DNA of 64,000 nucleotides from NCBI RefSeq assembly GCF_900107925.1, contig NZ_FNUJ01000004.1, positions 773,673 to 837,672 on the forward strand, in the 5' to 3' direction. Position numbers and translations under genes: made by a program. A model generated the notes under the pieces. The model saw nothing but the letters and a program-made list of their open reading frames with translations. It did not search any database and was not told the origin of the DNA. This DNA comes from Amycolatopsis pretoriensis. Lineage in GTDB: Bacteria > Actinomycetota > Actinomycetes > Mycobacteriales > Pseudonocardiaceae. This document shows, in pieces, positions 24,591-32,016 of this stretch. Within the stretch, counting starts at the first letter, position 1, and each line of letters opens with the position of its first letter.

Positions 24591-25295
24591 CTACTTGCGC
24601 TTTCCCCAGCGTTCGTCGGCCGGTTCTTCGCCGCGCCGCAACGCCGCGAGGTAGGCGCGGTCGGTGGCGAAGCGGGCAGCGATCTCGTGTCCTTCGGCGA
24701 TGGCGCCGTGCCCGGGGATCAGGACGTCGACGTCCTTGGCGGCCGCTTCGAGCCGGTCGAGCGCGGCGGGGTAGGCGTCTTCCTGACCGGAGCGGCGCGG
24801 GTCGAGGAGCGGGATCAGGACGTCGGAGAGCATGTCGCCGGCGAGCAGGACGCCCCGGTCGGCCAGCAGCAGAGCGGCGTGGCCGACGGCGTGGGCATCG
24901 TGCTCGACGAGCTCGCCGGGCAGGGGGTTGTCGGCGGGCAGCGGGGTGACGAGGGCGATCGGCTCGAGGGGGATGTCGGGCGCGGTCTCGGCCGCCATGG
25001 CCTGCGCGCGCTCCCGGGCTTCGGTGGCGACTTCGGCCGCGGCTGGGGTGGCGTAGCGGGGGACGTCGCCGAAGCGGGGGTGCCAGAGCAGGTGGTCGAA
25101 GTGGGGGTGGGTGCAGAACCCGGCGACCACGGGGAGGCCGAGCTGGTCGAGGTCGTCGGCGAGCTCGTTCAGTTCGGCGCCGGTGATGCCGGGGTCGACG
25201 AGGACCAGGCCGTCGTCCGTGCGGATGACGGTGGTGTTGCTCCAGACCCATTCGCTCTGCCGGACCCACACGCCGTCGGCTACCTGCTTCAGCAT
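24591..25295 (-). CDS. Metallo-beta-lactamase-fold hydrolase
   Basis: This 234-residue protein has the metal motif THPHFDH (His63, His65, Asp67, His68), a late His in HAVGHAALL, Asp in LLAGDML and PGHG near residues 192-195. The fold is complete. Members hydrolyse lactones, thioesters or lactams; nothing narrows the substrate. ATG 25295 is the only sensible start. It converges with the PPOX gene after 1 base and has a 403-base repeat-rich gap upstream. Confidence 0.87.
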   Translation of the reverse strand: MLKQVADGVWVRQSEWVWSNTTVIRTDDGLVLVDPGITGAELNELADDLDQLGLPVVAGFCTHPHFDHLLWHPRFGDVPRYATPAAAEVATEARERAQAMAAETAPDIPLEPIALVTPLPADNPLPGELVEHDAHAVGHAALLLADRGVLLAGDMLSDVLIPLLDPRRSGQEDAYPAALDRLEAAAKDVDVLIPGHGAIAEGHEIAARFATDRAYLAALRRGEEPADERWGKRK

Positions 25296-25500
25296 CGGAA
25301 CACGGTGTCAGGTGGTGGGGGTTGGCGCAATCACACCGGGGGAACGGTTTCGGTGGCCCGGGGTGGAGGCTGCGAGGTGGGGGCGGGCGGCGGGTCGGCC
25401 GGGCGGGCGGCTGCCTGGGTGGAGCGCTGGCCGCGGGCGGCTGTCGGCCAGGTAAGCGGCCTCCCGGGGTGGGTCGTTGGCGGTGGCGGCCTGGCTCTCG

Positions 25501-25594
25501 TGGGTTGGTGGGGCCTGGCGTGGGCCGGCCGGCGGGCGGCTTTGCGTGGGTTGGTGGGGCCGAGTTGAGCCGCCTGGCGTGGGCCGGCCGGCGG
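25501..25594. repeat. Imperfect tandem repeat of about 46-59 bp
   Basis: TGGGTTGGTGGGGC occurs at 25501-25514 and again at 25547-25560. A 23-bp block occurs at 25513-25535 and identically at 25572-25594. The second copy carries a 13-base insertion between the two blocks. This is a local duplication in a gene-free region. Confidence 0.75.
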
Positions 25595-25613
25595 TGCCGG
25601 CTGGTCAGGCTGT

Positions 25614-25658
25614 CCCCGCCCCGCCCCGCCCCGCCCCGCCCCGCCCCGCCCCGCCCCG
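25614..25658. repeat. Nine tandem CCCCG pentamers
   Basis: Positions 25614-25658 are nine uninterrupted CCCCG units. Such runs are prone to slippage, so the copy number may differ between strains. It lies 40 bases past the TetR stop and does not interrupt a gene. Confidence 0.9.
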
Positions 25659-25698
25659 CGGCCGCCGATGCGCCGCGAACCCTCGGAGCCCGCGACCG

Positions 25699-26268
25699 TC
25701 AGTCCGGTTTGATGCCCAGCAGCGTCAAGAACGTGCGGAACCCGGCCGACATGTCGACCTCCGACCGGTCCAGCAGCCACTGCAGCTGCAGCCCGTCCAG
25801 CACCGCGATCGCGATCGGTGCCAGCTGCTCCGGGGTCGTCCCCGGGGGCAGCTCGTCCCGGTGGCGCTCCAGCATCTGCGTCATGCCCGCGCGCACCCGC
25901 TCGTACCGGTCGTGGAAGTACCCGCGCGCCGGGTGGTCCTCCGTCACGCTGTCCGCCGACAGCACCGTGTACGTCTGGACTATTCCCGGCCGCGTCGCGT
26001 TGTAGTCGACCAGGTCCGCCAGCTGGTTGACCGTCATCGACGACTCGGCGTGCCCGAAGTGCAGCAAGTCCCACTCGTCGCGGGTCTCCAGCACCGCCGT
26101 CAGCAAGTCCTCCTTCGTCGGGAAGTAGTGCATCAGCCCCTGCTGCGTCAGCCCGACGCGGTCGGCCACCGCCGCCAGCGAAGTGCCCCGGTAGCCGCGT
26201 TCGGCGATCACCTCGAACGCCGCTCGGACGATGCTCGCGCGGCGGTCGGCGCCCCTGGCCCGGGTCAT
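25699..26268 (-). CDS. TetR-family regulator
   Basis: This 189-residue protein has an N-terminal helix-turn-helix (AAFEVIAERGYRGTSLAAVA, then DRVGLTQQGLMHYFPTKEDLL) and an all-helical ligand domain ending LDRSEVDMSAGFRTFLTLLG. ATG 26268 is clear. It diverges from a GH3 beta-glucosidase with a 74-base gap, so it most likely represses that gene in response to a glycoside or its aglycone. Confidence 0.88.
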   Translation of the reverse strand: MTRARGADRRASIVRAAFEVIAERGYRGTSLAAVADRVGLTQQGLMHYFPTKEDLLTAVLETRDEWDLLHFGHAESSMTVNQLADLVDYNATRPGIVQTYTVLSADSVTEDHPARGYFHDRYERVRAGMTQMLERHRDELPPGTTPEQLAPIAIAVLDGLQLQWLLDRSEVDMSAGFRTFLTLLGIKPD

Positions 26269-26328
26269 GATCCCGAGCCTACGGGACGCGCTGTCACGAA
26301 ACTGTAACGTTCACTAGTCATCGCCAGG

Positions 26329-26334
26329 TACAGT
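26329..26334 (+). promoter_or_regulatory. Likely -10 element of the GH3 gene
   Basis: TACAGT sits 8 bases before ATG 26343, consistent with a leaderless or nearly leaderless transcript. The AACGTT core at 26306-26311 lies where a -35 or TetR site would be expected. Confidence 0.4.
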
Positions 26335-26342
26335 AAGCGCCC

Positions 26343-28769
26343 ATGAGCTTCGACGTCGACGCGCTGCTGGCCGGGCTCGACCTGGACACCAAGGCGAGCC
26401 TGCTCGCCGGCCAGGACGTCTGGAGCCTGCCCGCGCACCCGGACCTCGGCCTGGCCTCCCTCGTGCTCTCCGACGGCCCCGTCGGCGTCCGCGGGGTCCG
26501 GTGGAGCCCGGACGACCCCTCGGTGACGCTCCCCAGCCCGACGGCCCTCGCCGCGAGCTGGGACCCGCGGCTGGCCGTGCGCGTCGGCCGGCTGCTCGCG
26601 CAGGAAGCCCGGCGCAAGGGCGTGCACGTCCTGCTCGCCCCGACCGTCAACCTCCAGCGCTCGCCCCTGGGCGGCCGCCACTTCGAGTGCTACTCGGAAG
26701 ATCCCCTCCTCGCCGGGATGATCGGCGCCGGCTACGTCACCGGCGTGCAGGACGGCGGGGTCGCCGTCACGGTCAAGCACTTCGTCGCCAACGACTTCGA
26801 GACCGAGCGCTTCACCGCCGACGTCCGCGTCGGCGAACGCGCCCTGCGCGAGCTCTACCTCGCACCCTTCGAACTCATCGTCCGACGGGCGAAGCCGTGG
26901 GGGATCATGGCCGCCTACAACAGCGTCAACGGCACCACGATGACCCAGCACGCCGGGCTCCTCAACGGCGTGCTGCGCGACGAATGGGGCTTCGACGGCT
27001 TCGTCGTCTCCGACTGGCTGGCCGCGCGCGACACCGTCGCCTCCGCCAACGGCGGCCTCGACGTCGCGATGCCCGGCCCCCGCACGGTTTTCGGCGACCA
27101 GCTCGCGGAAGCCGTGCACGGCGGCGAAGTCGACGAAGAAGTCGTCGACGACATGGTCCGCCGCGTGCTCCTGCTGGCCCACCGGACCGGCGCGCTCGGC
27201 GGCGCAGCTGTCCCAGCACCGTCCACTCTGGACGGTGACGCGATCGCGCGCGAGGTCGCGCACCGGTCGTTCGTGTTGCTCAGCAACGAAACCGGCGTGC
27301 TCCCGCTCAAGCAACCGCAGAGCATCGCGCTGATCGGCGCGCTGGCCGAGGACCCCAAGATCCTGGGTGGCGGCAGCGCCACCGTGTTCCCCGATCACGT
27401 CGTCTCCCCTCTCGACGGCCTCCGCAAGGCCGTTCCCCCGGGCACCGACCTGGCGTTCGCCCTCGGTGCCGATCCGCGAACGACGCTACCGCCGGCCACC
27501 GACAATTTCCGGCTCCGCGCGACCGCCAAAGCGGCCGATGGCACCCGATTGGCTGAATTTCCGCTCAGGGAAGCCAAAATCAACTGGATCGGCGAGCTGC
27601 CGCGCGGGCTCGACCTCGCCACGCTCGCGTCGGTCGAGATCGAAGGCACCTACCTGCCGGAACGCGGCGGCACGCACACCTTCGCCGTCACCGGCCCCGG
27701 CGACCTGCGCCTCACGGTGGCCGGCCAGACCCTCTTCGACGGCGTCAACCTGCCCGAAGGCGGCGACGTCTTCACGTCGATCATGCAGGTCATCGAGCAG
27801 CGCCGCGAGGTCGAGCTGACCGCCGGCGAGCTCGTCGACATCAGCCTCACGTACTGGATCCCGTCGGAGATGGCGGAGTTCGCCCGCGGCACGTTCGCCT
27901 GGGTCACTTTCGCGCTCGGCCACCGCGGCCCGGTGCCCGCCCCGGACGCAGCCCTCGACGAAGCCGTTGCCCTGGCGGGGAAGTCGGACGTCGCCGTCGT
28001 CGTGGTCGGTACCACCGCCGAGGTCGAGAGTGAAGGCTTCGACCGGACTTCCCTGGCCCTGCCCGGAAGGCAGGACGAACTCGTCACCCGGGTCGCGAAG
28101 GCCAACCCCAACACGGTGGTCGTCGTGAACGCCGGCTCCCCGGTGGAACTGCCGTGGCGCGACGACGTCGCCGCGGTGCTGCTCACCTGGTTCCCCGGCC
28201 AGGCCGGCGGCGACGCGCTCGCCGATGTCCTCTTCGGCCGCGAGGAGCCCGGCGGCCGCTTGCCGACGACCTGGCCGGCGAAGCTCGAAGACGCCCCGGT
28301 CACCGACGTCACCCCGGAAGAAGGCGTCCTCGAGTACGGCGAAGGCGTCTACATCGGGTACAGCGCGTACGCGAAAGCGGAGACACAACCCGCGTATTGG
28401 TTCGGCCACGGCCTCGGCTACACGACCTGGGTGTACGAGGAACTCGACGTCTACCCGGACGACGAAGGCGGCGCGCGCGTCCGAGTCCGCGTACGCAACT
28501 CAGGGACGCGCAGGGGCCGCGAAGTCGTCCAGCTCTACCTGGCGCCGACCGAACGCGGCGACCGGCCACCTCGCTGGCTCGCCGGCTTCGCGAGCGTCGA
28601 GGCCGGGCCCGGTGAGGCCGTCGAGACCGACATCGTCGTCACGCCGAGGTCCGCCGAGGTCTGGCGCGACGGCTGGCAGCACATCGCCGGCGAGTACGTC
28701 CTGGAGGCGTCGCACTCCTACGACCAGCCGCGGCTGAGCACGCGGGTCGTCCTCCAGAAAATACGTTGA
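26343..28769 (+). CDS. Glycoside hydrolase family 3 beta-glucosidase with PA14 insert
   Basis: This 808-residue GH3 enzyme has the catalytic Asp in GFDGFVVSDW near residue 226. The N-terminal barrel spans about 1-300 with KHFVANDFETER, and the second domain carries VLPLKQPQSIALIG. A PA14-like insert (about 395-525; YLPERGGTHTFAVTGPGDLRLTVAG) and a C-terminal fibronectin-III-like domain follow. No signal peptide is present, so it is likely cytoplasmic, acting on imported oligosaccharides or glycosides. Divergent TetR control is inferred. Confidence 0.92.
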   Translation: MSFDVDALLAGLDLDTKASLLAGQDVWSLPAHPDLGLASLVLSDGPVGVRGVRWSPDDPSVTLPSPTALAASWDPRLAVRVGRLLAQEARRKGVHVLLAPTVNLQRSPLGGRHFECYSEDPLLAGMIGAGYVTGVQDGGVAVTVKHFVANDFETERFTADVRVGERALRELYLAPFELIVRRAKPWGIMAAYNSVNGTTMTQHAGLLNGVLRDEWGFDGFVVSDWLAARDTVASANGGLDVAMPGPRTVFGDQLAEAVHGGEVDEEVVDDMVRRVLLLAHRTGALGGAAVPAPSTLDGDAIAREVAHRSFVLLSNETGVLPLKQPQSIALIGALAEDPKILGGGSATVFPDHVVSPLDGLRKAVPPGTDLAFALGADPRTTLPPATDNFRLRATAKAADGTRLAEFPLREAKINWIGELPRGLDLATLASVEIEGTYLPERGGTHTFAVTGPGDLRLTVAGQTLFDGVNLPEGGDVFTSIMQVIEQRREVELTAGELVDISLTYWIPSEMAEFARGTFAWVTFALGHRGPVPAPDAALDEAVALAGKSDVAVVVVGTTAEVESEGFDRTSLALPGRQDELVTRVAKANPNTVVVVNAGSPVELPWRDDVAAVLLTWFPGQAGGDALADVLFGREEPGGRLPTTWPAKLEDAPVTDVTPEEGVLEYGEGVYIGYSAYAKAETQPAYWFGHGLGYTTWVYEELDVYPDDEGGARVRVRVRNSGTRRGREVVQLYLAPTERGDRPPRWLAGFASVEAGPGEAVETDIVVTPRSAEVWRDGWQHIAGEYVLEASHSYDQPRLSTRVVLQKIR

Positions 28770-28833
28770 CGCCCGGTGCCGGAGGCCCTAACTTCACGCG
28801 AGCACCCATGATCAGCGAAAGGAGGTGGGACCG

Positions 28834-28890
28834 ATGATCACCCAACCGATCACGCGCTCCCACCTCGGAACGAGGGTGCCGGGTACCTGA
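28834..28890 (+). CDS. 18-residue leader peptide before the GNAT gene
   Basis: The peptide MITQPITRSHLGTRVPGT starts at ATG 28834 behind a very strong Shine-Dalgarno (GAAAGGAGGTGG, 28817-28828) and ends at TGA 28888-28890, 30 bases before the acetyltransferase start. A shorter overlapping frame (MISERRWDR) starts at 28808. The strong ribosome site on such a short frame, and hairpins that overlap it, point to a regulatory leader rather than a functional protein. No residue is strongly enriched, so the stalling signal is unclear. Confidence 0.6.
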   Translation: MITQPITRSHLGTRVPGT

Positions 28891-28910
28891 CCGGGAGCGC
28901 GTACTCCTGG
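28852..28910 (+). promoter_or_regulatory. Attenuator-like alternative hairpins
   Basis: ACGCGCTCCC (28852-28861, inside the leader frame) pairs perfectly with GGGAGCGCGT (28893-28902). The competing pair CCGGGAG (28891-28897) with CTCCTGG (28904-28910) uses the same central bases and reaches the GGAAGGA ribosome site of the acetyltransferase. The two structures exclude each other, as in ribosome-mediated attenuation. Confidence 0.5.
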
Positions 28911-28920
28911 AAGGAATTCC

Positions 28921-29823
28921 GTGACCGATCTGGTCATCCGCCCGCTCGAAGCGGGCGAAGAAGCCCTGTTCACCTCCCTGCCCGACCGCGGTCTCGTCGG
29001 CCGCAAGCTGTTCGGCAACGACTTCACCGAGATGGCGGCGAAGGGCGAATACCGGCCCGGGTGGGTCTGGGTCGCCCTGCGCGACGACGTCGTCGTGGCG
29101 CGGGCCGCCTGGTGGGGCACGCCGAAGGACGAGACGCCGATCGCGCTCGACTGGTTCGACTTCACCGACTTCGACGCGGGCGTCGAGCTGCTGAAGAAGG
29201 TGCCGCTGCGTGCGGAGTACGCGTTGAACACGCCGCCCGCGTGGCAGGACGACCCCGACGTGAAGCACGAGGTCACCATCCGCGTCGAAGCGGCCGAGAA
29301 GGCGGGCTACCGCAAGCTCGTCGAGCGCTACCGGTTCTGCTGGACGCCGGAAAACGGCCTGCCGGAGAAGCCGGGCCGGCTCGAGTTCCGGCCCGAGCCG
29401 GACGACGACGTGTTCCTCGACGTCTTCAAGCGCGTGCACGTCGGCAGCCTCGACGCGCACGTCCGCAAGACGATCGAGGAGCACGGGCTCGACGCGGCCG
29501 CCCGCGAAGACCTGGACATCATGCTGTGGATGCCGGCGCCGCGGGACTGGTGGCGGCTGGCGTACACCCCCGATGGCGAGCTCGTCGGGCTCACCCTGCC
29601 GAGCCGCAACGCGTACGACCCGGTCGTCGGGTACATCGCCGTGGTGCCCGAGCAGCGCGGGAAGGGCTACGCCTACGACCTGCTGGTCGAGGCCACGCAC
29701 GACCTCGTCGGGTACGGCGCGGAGCAGATCGTCGCGGGTACCGACGTCGGCAACGTGCCGATGGCCAAGGCGTTCGCCAAGGCCGGCTACCCGGTGACGC
29801 AGCACCGCATCGACCTGGTCTGA
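28921..29823 (+). CDS. GNAT-family acetyltransferase
   Basis: This 300-residue protein has a C-terminal GNAT domain. VGYIAVVPEQRGKGYAYDLLVEA is the acetyl-CoA binding loop and GTDVGNVPMAKAFAKAGY is motif B. The N-terminal half (about 1-140) looks like a degenerate second GNAT fold, as in mycothiol synthase-like enzymes. GTG 28921 has GGAAGGA upstream. The leader peptide in front suggests expression that responds to translation inhibition or amino acid supply, which would fit an antibiotic-modifying role; that is inference. A 20-bp hairpin ends the unit. Confidence 0.8.
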   Translation: MTDLVIRPLEAGEEALFTSLPDRGLVGRKLFGNDFTEMAAKGEYRPGWVWVALRDDVVVARAAWWGTPKDETPIALDWFDFTDFDAGVELLKKVPLRAEYALNTPPAWQDDPDVKHEVTIRVEAAEKAGYRKLVERYRFCWTPENGLPEKPGRLEFRPEPDDDVFLDVFKRVHVGSLDAHVRKTIEEHGLDAAAREDLDIMLWMPAPRDWWRLAYTPDGELVGLTLPSRNAYDPVVGYIAVVPEQRGKGYAYDLLVEATHDLVGYGAEQIVAGTDVGNVPMAKAFAKAGYPVTQHRIDLV

Positions 29824-29826
29824 GGC

Positions 29827-29872
29827 GGAGCTTTCATAGGGAAAGTGCCGCCCGGCACTTTCCCTGTGAAAG
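29827..29872 (+). repeat. Family B palindromic repeat forming a 20-bp hairpin
   Basis: CTTTCATAGGGAAAGTGCCG (29831-29850) pairs with 29853-29872 over 20 bp, with one G-U pair and a 2-base loop, beginning 8 bases after the GNAT stop. It probably works as a terminator. The first 19 bases (29827-29845) recur exactly at 40089-40107, marking a repeat family. Confidence 0.8.
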
Positions 29873-29921
29873 AGGCGGCGGTACCTTCGCTAGAGCGATC
29901 TATCAAATCCAGGGGGCTGTG

Positions 29922-30359
29922 ATGGACGTTCTCAAGGAAAAGGGGCTGACGCCGCTCCGCGTGATCCTCGGCTTCTCGCTGCTCACGACCACGCTGCACT
30001 ACGCGCACAACGTCATCCGGGCGGCGGACTACCCGCCGGTCCCGGGCATTCCGCTGCTGGTCACGCAGGTCGTCGTCGCGTTCGGCTGGGTCCTGTTCAC
30101 GGTGTTCGGCTGGCTCGGCTACCGGGCGTACGAACAGGGGCGATACCCGCGCGCGCTCGCGTTCCTGCTGGTCTACTCGCTGTCCGGGCTGGCCAGCGCC
30201 GGCCACTTCCTGGTGGGCGTGCCGCGGATCCCGGCGTTCTGGTTCGCCACGATCTTCACCGACTCGGCGGCAGCGCTGGCCCTGTGGGTGTTCGTAACGT
30301 GGGCGTGGTCGGTGCTCAACCGGGTGACCTCGCGAGATCAAGTTTCTACACAACATTGA
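29922..30359 (+). CDS. Four-helix membrane protein of unknown function
   Basis: This 145-residue protein has about four membrane helices (near residues 12-32, 43-65, 73-95 and 108-130). ATG 29922 has AGGGGG 5 bases upstream. No catalytic motif is visible. It sits between the GNAT hairpin and the box operon promoter, so it is a single-gene unit. The family is not recognised. Confidence 0.65.
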   Translation: MDVLKEKGLTPLRVILGFSLLTTTLHYAHNVIRAADYPPVPGIPLLVTQVVVAFGWVLFTVFGWLGYRAYEQGRYPRALAFLLVYSLSGLASAGHFLVGVPRIPAFWFATIFTDSAAALALWVFVTWAWSVLNRVTSRDQVSTQH

Positions 30360-30384
30360 CGTTCGTCGTACCTGTGTAGACAAT
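30345..30384 (+). promoter_or_regulatory. Promoter and operator of the box operon
   Basis: TTGACG (30356-30361) and GACAAT (30379-30384) are 17 bp apart, giving transcription about 1 base before GTG 30392. Inverted arms TCTACACA (30345-30352) and TGTGTAGA (30373-30380) flank the -35 and overlap the -10, a classic repressor layout. The cognate regulator is not adjacent. Confidence 0.55.
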
Positions 30385-30391
30385 CGGGTGA

Positions 30392-32011
30392 GTGACCACC
30401 ACCACACCGGTGACCTTCGACCGCCGTCCGGACGAGTACCGCCACTGGCGCCTCCAGCTCGACGGGGAGGTGGCCTGGCTGGAGCTGGACGTCGACGAGC
30501 AGGGCGGGCTCGTCGAGGGCTACGAGCTCAAGCTCAACTCCTACGACCTCGGGGTCGACATCGAGCTGTACGACGCCACCCAGCGGCTGCGGTTCGAGCA
30601 CCCCGAGGTCCGCGTGGTGGTGGTGACCAGCGCGAAGGACAAGGTCTTCTGCGCCGGCGCGAACATCCGGATGCTCGCCGCGTCCGAGCACCACTGGAAG
30701 GTGAACTTCTGCAAGTTCACCAACGAGACCCGCAACGGCATGGAGGACGCCACCGCGCACTCCGGCCAGACGTACGTCGCCGCGGTGAACGGCACCTGCG
30801 CCGGCGGTGGCTACGAGATCGCGCTGGCCTGCGACAAGATCCTGCTGATCGACGACAACTCCTCGACGGTCGCGCTGCCGGAGGTGCCGCTGCTCGGCGT
30901 CCTGCCCGGCACCGGCGGCCTGACCCGGGTCGTCGACAAGCGACGCGTGCGCCGGGACCTCGCCGACGTCTTCGCGACGCGCCCGGACGGCGTCAAGGGC
31001 AAGACGGCGGTCGACTGGCGGCTGGTCGACGAACTGGTGCCCCGCCAGGGGTTCCGTGACGCCGTGGCGAAGCGCGCGCGGGAGATCGCGCGCGAGTCCG
31101 ACCGGACCGGTGAGGGCGGCATCGAGCTGACACCGCTGGAACATCGCTATGTCGACATAGAAGTAGTCAAAGACCAGGCGACCATCACCATCAAGGGTCC
31201 CGAAAACGATCCGGGTGACCTGCGCGAAGAAGGCGCGAACGGCTGGTTCCTCGCCATGACCCGCGAGCTGGACGACACGATCCTGCGGCTGCGCACCAAC
31301 GAGGTCGAAGCCGGCACCTGGATCCTGAAAACGCAAGGCGACCCGGAGAAGGTGCTCGCGCACGAACAGGCCGTCCTCGGCGCGAAGGACTGGCTGGGCA
31401 ACGAGATCACGCACTACTTCAAGCGCACGCTCAAGCGGCTCGACGTCACCAGCCGCACGCTGATCGCGCTGATCGAGCCCGGCAGCTGCTTCGCCGGGTC
31501 GCTGCTCGAACTCGCGCTGGCCGCGGACCGCCAGTACATCCTCGACGGCCCGCCGATCGACGACGAGGATTCCGAAGAGCGAGCCACGATCAGGTTGTCC
31601 GAAGCCAACTTCGGCCCGTTCCCGATGGGCAACGGGCTCACGAGGTTGCAGACGCGCTTCTACGGCGACGACGACCACCTCGCCTGGCTCGCGCGCGAAA
31701 AGGACCACGAGCTGAGCGCGGCCGAAGCCGTCGAACTCGGCCTGGTCACCGACGCCCCGGACGACCTCGACTGGGAGGACGAGATCCGGATCGCGCTCGA
31801 AGGCCGGGCGTCGCTCTCCCCGGACGCCCTCACCGGGATGGAGGCCAACCACCGGTTCGTCGGTCCCGAGACCATCGAGACCAAGATCTTCGGCCGGCTG
31901 GCGGCTTGGCAGAACTGGATTTTCACCCGGCCGAACGCGTCCGGGCCGGAAGGCGCGCTGCGCCGATACGGTACCGGTCAGAAGGCCGTCTTCGACAGGA
32001 AGCGGGTCTAG
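30392..32011 (+). CDS. boxC: 2,3-epoxybenzoyl-CoA dihydrolase (BoxC)
   Basis: This 539-residue crotonase-family enzyme opens the ring of 2,3-epoxybenzoyl-CoA by hydrolysis, with release of formate, in aerobic benzoate degradation. VTSAKDKVFCAGANIRML and NGTCAGGGYEIALACDKI are the oxyanion-hole blocks. The long C-terminal half (EPGSCFAGSLLELALAADRQ) is specific to BoxC, and the length matches it. GTG 30392 is favoured by the promoter position. It is the first gene of a four-gene plus-strand operon; boxB follows after 5 bases. Confidence 0.93.
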   Translation: MTTTTPVTFDRRPDEYRHWRLQLDGEVAWLELDVDEQGGLVEGYELKLNSYDLGVDIELYDATQRLRFEHPEVRVVVVTSAKDKVFCAGANIRMLAASEHHWKVNFCKFTNETRNGMEDATAHSGQTYVAAVNGTCAGGGYEIALACDKILLIDDNSSTVALPEVPLLGVLPGTGGLTRVVDKRRVRRDLADVFATRPDGVKGKTAVDWRLVDELVPRQGFRDAVAKRAREIARESDRTGEGGIELTPLEHRYVDIEVVKDQATITIKGPENDPGDLREEGANGWFLAMTRELDDTILRLRTNEVEAGTWILKTQGDPEKVLAHEQAVLGAKDWLGNEITHYFKRTLKRLDVTSRTLIALIEPGSCFAGSLLELALAADRQYILDGPPIDDEDSEERATIRLSEANFGPFPMGNGLTRLQTRFYGDDDHLAWLAREKDHELSAAEAVELGLVTDAPDDLDWEDEIRIALEGRASLSPDALTGMEANHRFVGPETIETKIFGRLAAWQNWIFTRPNASGPEGALRRYGTGQKAVFDRKRV

Positions 32012-32016
32012 CGCAG

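Larger units (their letters stand above)
25296..25698. other. Gene-free, G-rich repeat region
   Basis: These 403 bases lie upstream of a minus-strand MBL gene and downstream of a minus-strand TetR gene. They are almost free of A, with many GGG runs (G-quadruplex potential), a 23-bp direct repeat (25513-25535 and 25572-25594) and nine tandem CCCCG units. No gene was found. Confidence 0.6.

Noticed and set aside
25614..25658. Possible CRISPR-like array
   Set aside because: The pentamer repeat has no spacers and no cas genes nearby.
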